This document shows positions 48,689-64,000 of a DNA stretch of 64,000 nucleotides, piece by piece. Position 1 is the stretch's first letter; every line of letters begins with the position of its first letter. The notes under the pieces are model-generated. The model saw nothing but the letters and a program-made list of their open reading frames with translations. It had not been told where the DNA came from and did not search any database. The translations under genes were made by a program, and so were the position numbers. Source of the DNA: Lycocorax pyrrhopterus obiensis (taxonomy: Eukaryota > Chordata > Aves > Passeriformes > Paradisaeidae). The stretch covers positions 103,100,431 through 103,164,430 of the forward strand of contig JACSVZ010000002.1 in assembly GCA_014706295.1 (NCBI GenBank), written 5' to 3'.

Positions 48689-51600
48689 GAGAGACCCTTA
48701 GAGTTACAAAGACAAGCATGACAGCATGACAGTGCACCCTTCCCTTTTCTTATTAGGCAGTCGTTAGCTACTAACTTTATGATATTGCCATTTCATTTCT
48801 CTACTGTATTCTGTTTATAAGAACAAGCTAAAAGCAGGAGCTGTATTTAATACGAAACATTTGTTTTCACTAGCTGTTTACTGGCGAAAGTTAACTTCTA
48901 GTTTTTTTGGGATCATTCCCATTTTCCATTAAACAAAGTAGCAGCAACTTTTAATTCAATAGCTCAGTTTTTTATTCAGTAACTTTTTAATCTACCTTAA
49001 TTCTTTTTGTGAAAAATGATGAATCAGTGGTCGCTGCAGTGAGTTAGTTGGTTCACCATTCTTCCAAACGTCTAAGTACACTGGGGGAAAATAAAGTTAT
49101 TTTTCTGTTCTTGAAATTAGGCTTGAATGAAATATTTGTTGCATTATATGGTTTAATTGATTTACCAAAGTTACAGGCTGAGGGATAAAGAGGAAGTGGA
49201 TAATAAGAAATGAGAGCCCACTGAATGTCCTTTAAGTAACTAGAAAGTAACATTCATTTGCTAAAAAGGGTGAACATTATATCATTTAGGCGAAGATTCT
49301 TGGACTGAGTTATTAGATGAAAAAAATTATTTCCTAATTTGTTCCTAGGTAAGACTGTGAAACACATAGTTCTGCTGTTGTATAAAATATTTTCAATTTT
49401 GGCAAATTGAAGGAAGGTCTTTATGGCCCATTTCGCTTGCAAAGTCCATGTGTGCTTGATGGTGTGCATACCAACAGGACCTAAATAGTGTAGTCATAAA
49501 GAGCTGGGCTACTGTAAAATAATTACCTACAAAGTAATGAGTGGGGATTTCTTTAGAGCCCTCATAAACACTAAGTCCTAGCGAGAGTTGTAAGAACCCA
49601 TTAACATATATTGTAAAATCTGTGGAATTTATGTATTTCCAAACTGAAGGTGCTTTTTTTTTGCCTGTAATAACTGGCAATTTTCCTTAGTTTTATATAT
49701 AGGCTGGTTTAAAATAAAATTGCATTCAATTAGTTTACATACACCCCTCTTTTAAGTCAGTTTTGTTTGCTAAAGCTGGGGCTGCTCTGCTCTTAGAACC
49801 ATTTCACAGCAGAGGAGACATGCCACACAGGTAGAGATAGGGGATGTGAGCAGCTAAAGCACATCCAGTCAACACAGTAGCTCTCTTGGAATTTTTCCAG
49901 AGTCACAGTGGGTGTGGAAGAGCTTGTTTATGGAAATATAGGATAATAGAGGAGCTATATGTATGCATGTACATTATAACTTGGTGTGTGTATGCACATA
50001 CACATGTCTATACTTTTTATGAACCTGAAATGATGTCTGTTCCTGTGGGGAGATGATCCAGTGTGGCAGGAATGTCAAAATCTCTACACCCTGTCCAGCA
50101 ACAGGCAGAAAGGGAGGCGAACAGCTGCTTTTTAGATACTGCTACCATCAGTAAGACGTGTTCTAGTTCCTAGATAATAAGCAAATGGACTTTTAAAATA
50201 GAAAATATTAAAAGTAATTTGGGCTTCTCCTATGCTGTACTGCATTCTGGCAGGTGAAAAGGAATTTACTGCAGATCTGGTCTGTGATGGTTGCCTATCC
50301 TTGCTATGTGATCATGAAATGTAACTTTAGTAGGCTTTGTTTCCTAAATATTTAAAAAACCCTAAACCAAACAACTTGGGAACAGAATTTATTGGGCGAA
50401 AATGTTGGTGCATGAAGGCAGGTAACATTTTAATGACAGTTCCTTACTAATGCTCTATTGAATATCCACAAAATGACACTAACACAACCCCAGCAATGTA
50501 CTATAATCAAAGTCTTTAGGAACAATTGATACCTTTGCTGTTAAAAAGCAAGCAACTTCCTCCTCTCTCTTCCCATTGTGACCAACTGAAGTATGAACCA
50601 CTCACCAATGGTGATTGCAAATCTCTTTAAAGGCTTAGCTGAAATGGAGTTCAGAATAGCAATATAAAGCTAACTTAATCAAATATGCGCCTCCTCTGGA
50701 GGCTTCAGCAGAAAACTTCCAGTAATTACACTGCTATAGTCTCACAGGGTGTCTCAATGGACATTTGGAATGTGTGTGTTTTTTGTTTAGGCTGCTGATG
50801 TAGCAGGTAACATAGCAACATCCTGCAGTGGTTCCCTGCCTCACTTGCTGCTCTGCCTTCCTTTTGCTCCCCTGGGCATCATCCGTTCCTCCTCCCCTCT
50901 CACTGCTCTTTCCCTGAACTGGAGCCCTGGCTGACAAGGGGACTTCGGCCCTGGAGGAGGCAGAGGAAGTCCCAGATGAGATACACATGGGCAGAGAAGT
51001 ACTGGTGATACTGGGATTGTAGAGATGTAGAGTCAGGGCCGTGATACTGATGGTGGGGCTGTAACACCACAAGTGTGGTTTGGCAGAAAGGACTTGTCAT
51101 CCAGCCTAAATCACTGGGCTACATGGGGTATCCATCCCCACTCACCTGACAGGCAGTCTCTGCATCCCTGGGTGCCAGCTGAAAAGCAGGCCCAGACCAG
51201 AACCGCAACCACTTTCTCCCAGTTCTCCTGCATGGATTTCCACCAGCTCCTCATGAAATCAGGGAGGACAACACACACTGCCCAGCAAGGCTGAGGTCCC
51301 TGCTCTGCTCTGTTACAGAGTGGGTAAAGGAAAAAAATTGACACTTACCTTCAGAGCTCCAATCTGTTATGACCAAATCAGCTGCAAAGCAGTAACTTGC
51401 ACTGTAATGACTTGCCATCACTCTGCTGGAAAATCTTCAAAGTTCCCCGGTGAAATTTCCTGCAATCTCTGATAGCTATTGCACAACCCTGGAAACCATC
51501 CTTAATTTTCTGTTTGCCTCTTCCAGCAAGGACATACATCACGTGATGCTGGTAGAGCCTACACTGACTACTAAAAGCAAGAGATGAATTCCAAAAGGAA

Positions 51601-52550
51601 ACACTTCTGCTAGAATATGTATTTAATCCAACAAGATTCAAGGCTGGAGGCTAAGGCTAGGCAGATGTCAGAATTAAAATAAATGTATTTAAAAGACATA
51701 CTATCAAGTAACTTGGTGTGATGGGACAAATTATTACGTGGCAAACCCTTCATTATGGCTGCCTGGTTCAAGTCTTGATGTCTAAATTTAGAGAGAAAAA
51801 ACAGGAAAAAGGGCTAAGGCAGGGCTAGTTTAGTTTCTTGCTGGTGTTAGATGTTATACTTGAAAAATTTATTCAAGTATTCAAGATACATCAAGAGTAT
51901 GCCAATTTAATGCTTAGCCTATCTTTGAGACATGAAGCTTTGGAGAACCTTCCACCATAAATTGCACTGCTTTATTTCCCCTTAATTTGGAGAAATTTCA
52001 TTTTATTAGAACTGCCACAGAGATGTGCACCAGTGATCAGCACTCTGAAACTTCTAGTAGCATGTCACCATGTCTTTTTAAGTTTAAAGTCCTTTTTCAG
52101 AAAAGGAATATGTATGTAAAATGCATGTTGCTGAGAGTACAGATAAGTAGATTTGGTGTCAACATTCACTCTGAGGCAGAAATTCTTTGAGGCAGATGTG
52201 AACCAACATGTCCACACCCCTGAACACTGTCTCCTATGTTCTTTATTTACATGGCTCCAACTAATAGTTTTATACTTTCTCAAGTTTAGTTTCCTACTCT
52301 TGCCCTTTTTCTTTCAATCAAGTCTGTTTCCTGTGCTTGCTCTGACTCTGGCTGAAATGTTATCTTTAATCATGCCTATCCTTTTCTGCCCTGTTCATCA
52401 CTAAAAGCTTTGTGATGCAGATCACTAAAGGTGACCTTTGACTATCTTCCTCAACACAGCTTGGGATGCTTTTTAAACTAAAATCTCATTTCATGACACA
52501 ATCTATTCAATACAAGTGATTGTATTGTCAGTGCTTTGTACTGAAGCAGT

Positions 52551-52556
52551 TTTATT
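52551..52556 (-). promoter_or_regulatory. SMCHD1: candidate SMCHD1 polyadenylation signal
   Basis: AATAAA on the minus strand about 285 nt past the last-exon stop. A T/G-containing stretch (TTGTATTGAATAGATTGTGT) follows downstream. It is the closest canonical hexamer I found after the stop. Confidence 0.45.
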
Positions 52557-52839
52557 GAAAAGATCCTTTTTTTCATAAATAAAAAAGAATATATTTTAAA
52601 CTTTTTTTTCACACACGAACATAAAAACTCTGAAAGCTTTTAGAAATGAAAATTAACTATACAAAAATTGGGCTATCAATGTTAAATACTTAAACTTTTG
52701 TTACTACTAACTGAAATACATTTATATCTTCTAAAAGTATAAAAATCTTCAGAGTAATAGTAATACAACATGAGTATTTCCTTTAACTGAATGTATTCAC
52801 ATTTTCAATACACAGCTTTTCCCAGCAAGTCTGATCAGT

Positions 52840-63973
<11,134 letters not shown>

Positions 63974-64000
63974 CTCAGAAAAAATATCCTCTGCGTTGTC

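Larger units (their letters stand above)
35542..52550. other. intergenic region between SMCHD1 and EMILIN2
   Basis: Seventeen kilobases, mostly AT-rich, with no coding exon I can support on either strand. Open frames reach 126-140 codons (35767-36189 minus; 45811-46191 plus) but match no family and have no splice context. Local features: A-rich microsatellite at 44368-44400, small TA runs near 45330, and an inverted repeat at 48661-48688. I recognise no tRNA, rRNA or small RNA. It may hold regulatory elements of either gene; nothing in the bases is specific enough to name one. Confidence 0.6.

Overview
The window is vertebrate nuclear DNA and almost certainly from a bird. The interspersed repeats I can identify are CR1 non-LTR retrotransposon fragments (about 5075, 8112-8935 and 32609); I saw no Alu, L1 or other mammalian repeat. 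Genes are sparse, with long AT-rich introns and one strong CpG island. The species cannot be named from the sequence alone.

Two protein genes are supported, both on the minus strand and in the order known from human 18p11 (SMCHD1, then EMILIN2, then LPIN2). (1) EMILIN2 lies at 2995-34593. I could assemble eight coding exons with canonical splice sites and fully consistent phases, giving a predicted protein of 1067 residues: signal peptide, EMI domain with seven cysteines, a very long coiled-coil exon, a proline-rich linker with only a trace of collagen repeat, and a C-terminal gC1q domain. (2) The 3' part of SMCHD1 lies at 52840-63973. Twelve exons encode the last 474 residues, including the SMC hinge dimerisation domain. 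The GHKL ATPase end of the gene lies beyond position 64000.

Layout: 1-2994 is convergent 3' flank (EMILIN2 3'UTR from the right, probably the LPIN2 3'UTR from the left, the latter inferred from synteny only). 2995-34593 is EMILIN2 with introns up to 13.3 kb. About 33870-35260 is a CpG island holding EMILIN2 exons 1-2 and its promoter. About 35260-52550 is intergenic with no supported gene. 52551-64000 is the end of SMCHD1. The two genes are not a functional unit: EMILIN2 is a secreted matrix glycoprotein and SMCHD1 a nuclear chromatin-silencing protein.

I did not find a new defence, mobile or signalling system. The observations most worth checking are the avian-looking SMCHD1 C-terminus and its possible read-through alternative, the run of symmetric phase-1 exons in EMILIN2, a hydrophobic read-through tail in EMILIN2 intron 4, a 70-bp tandem duplication downstream of the CpG island, and the convergent 3' ends at the left edge.
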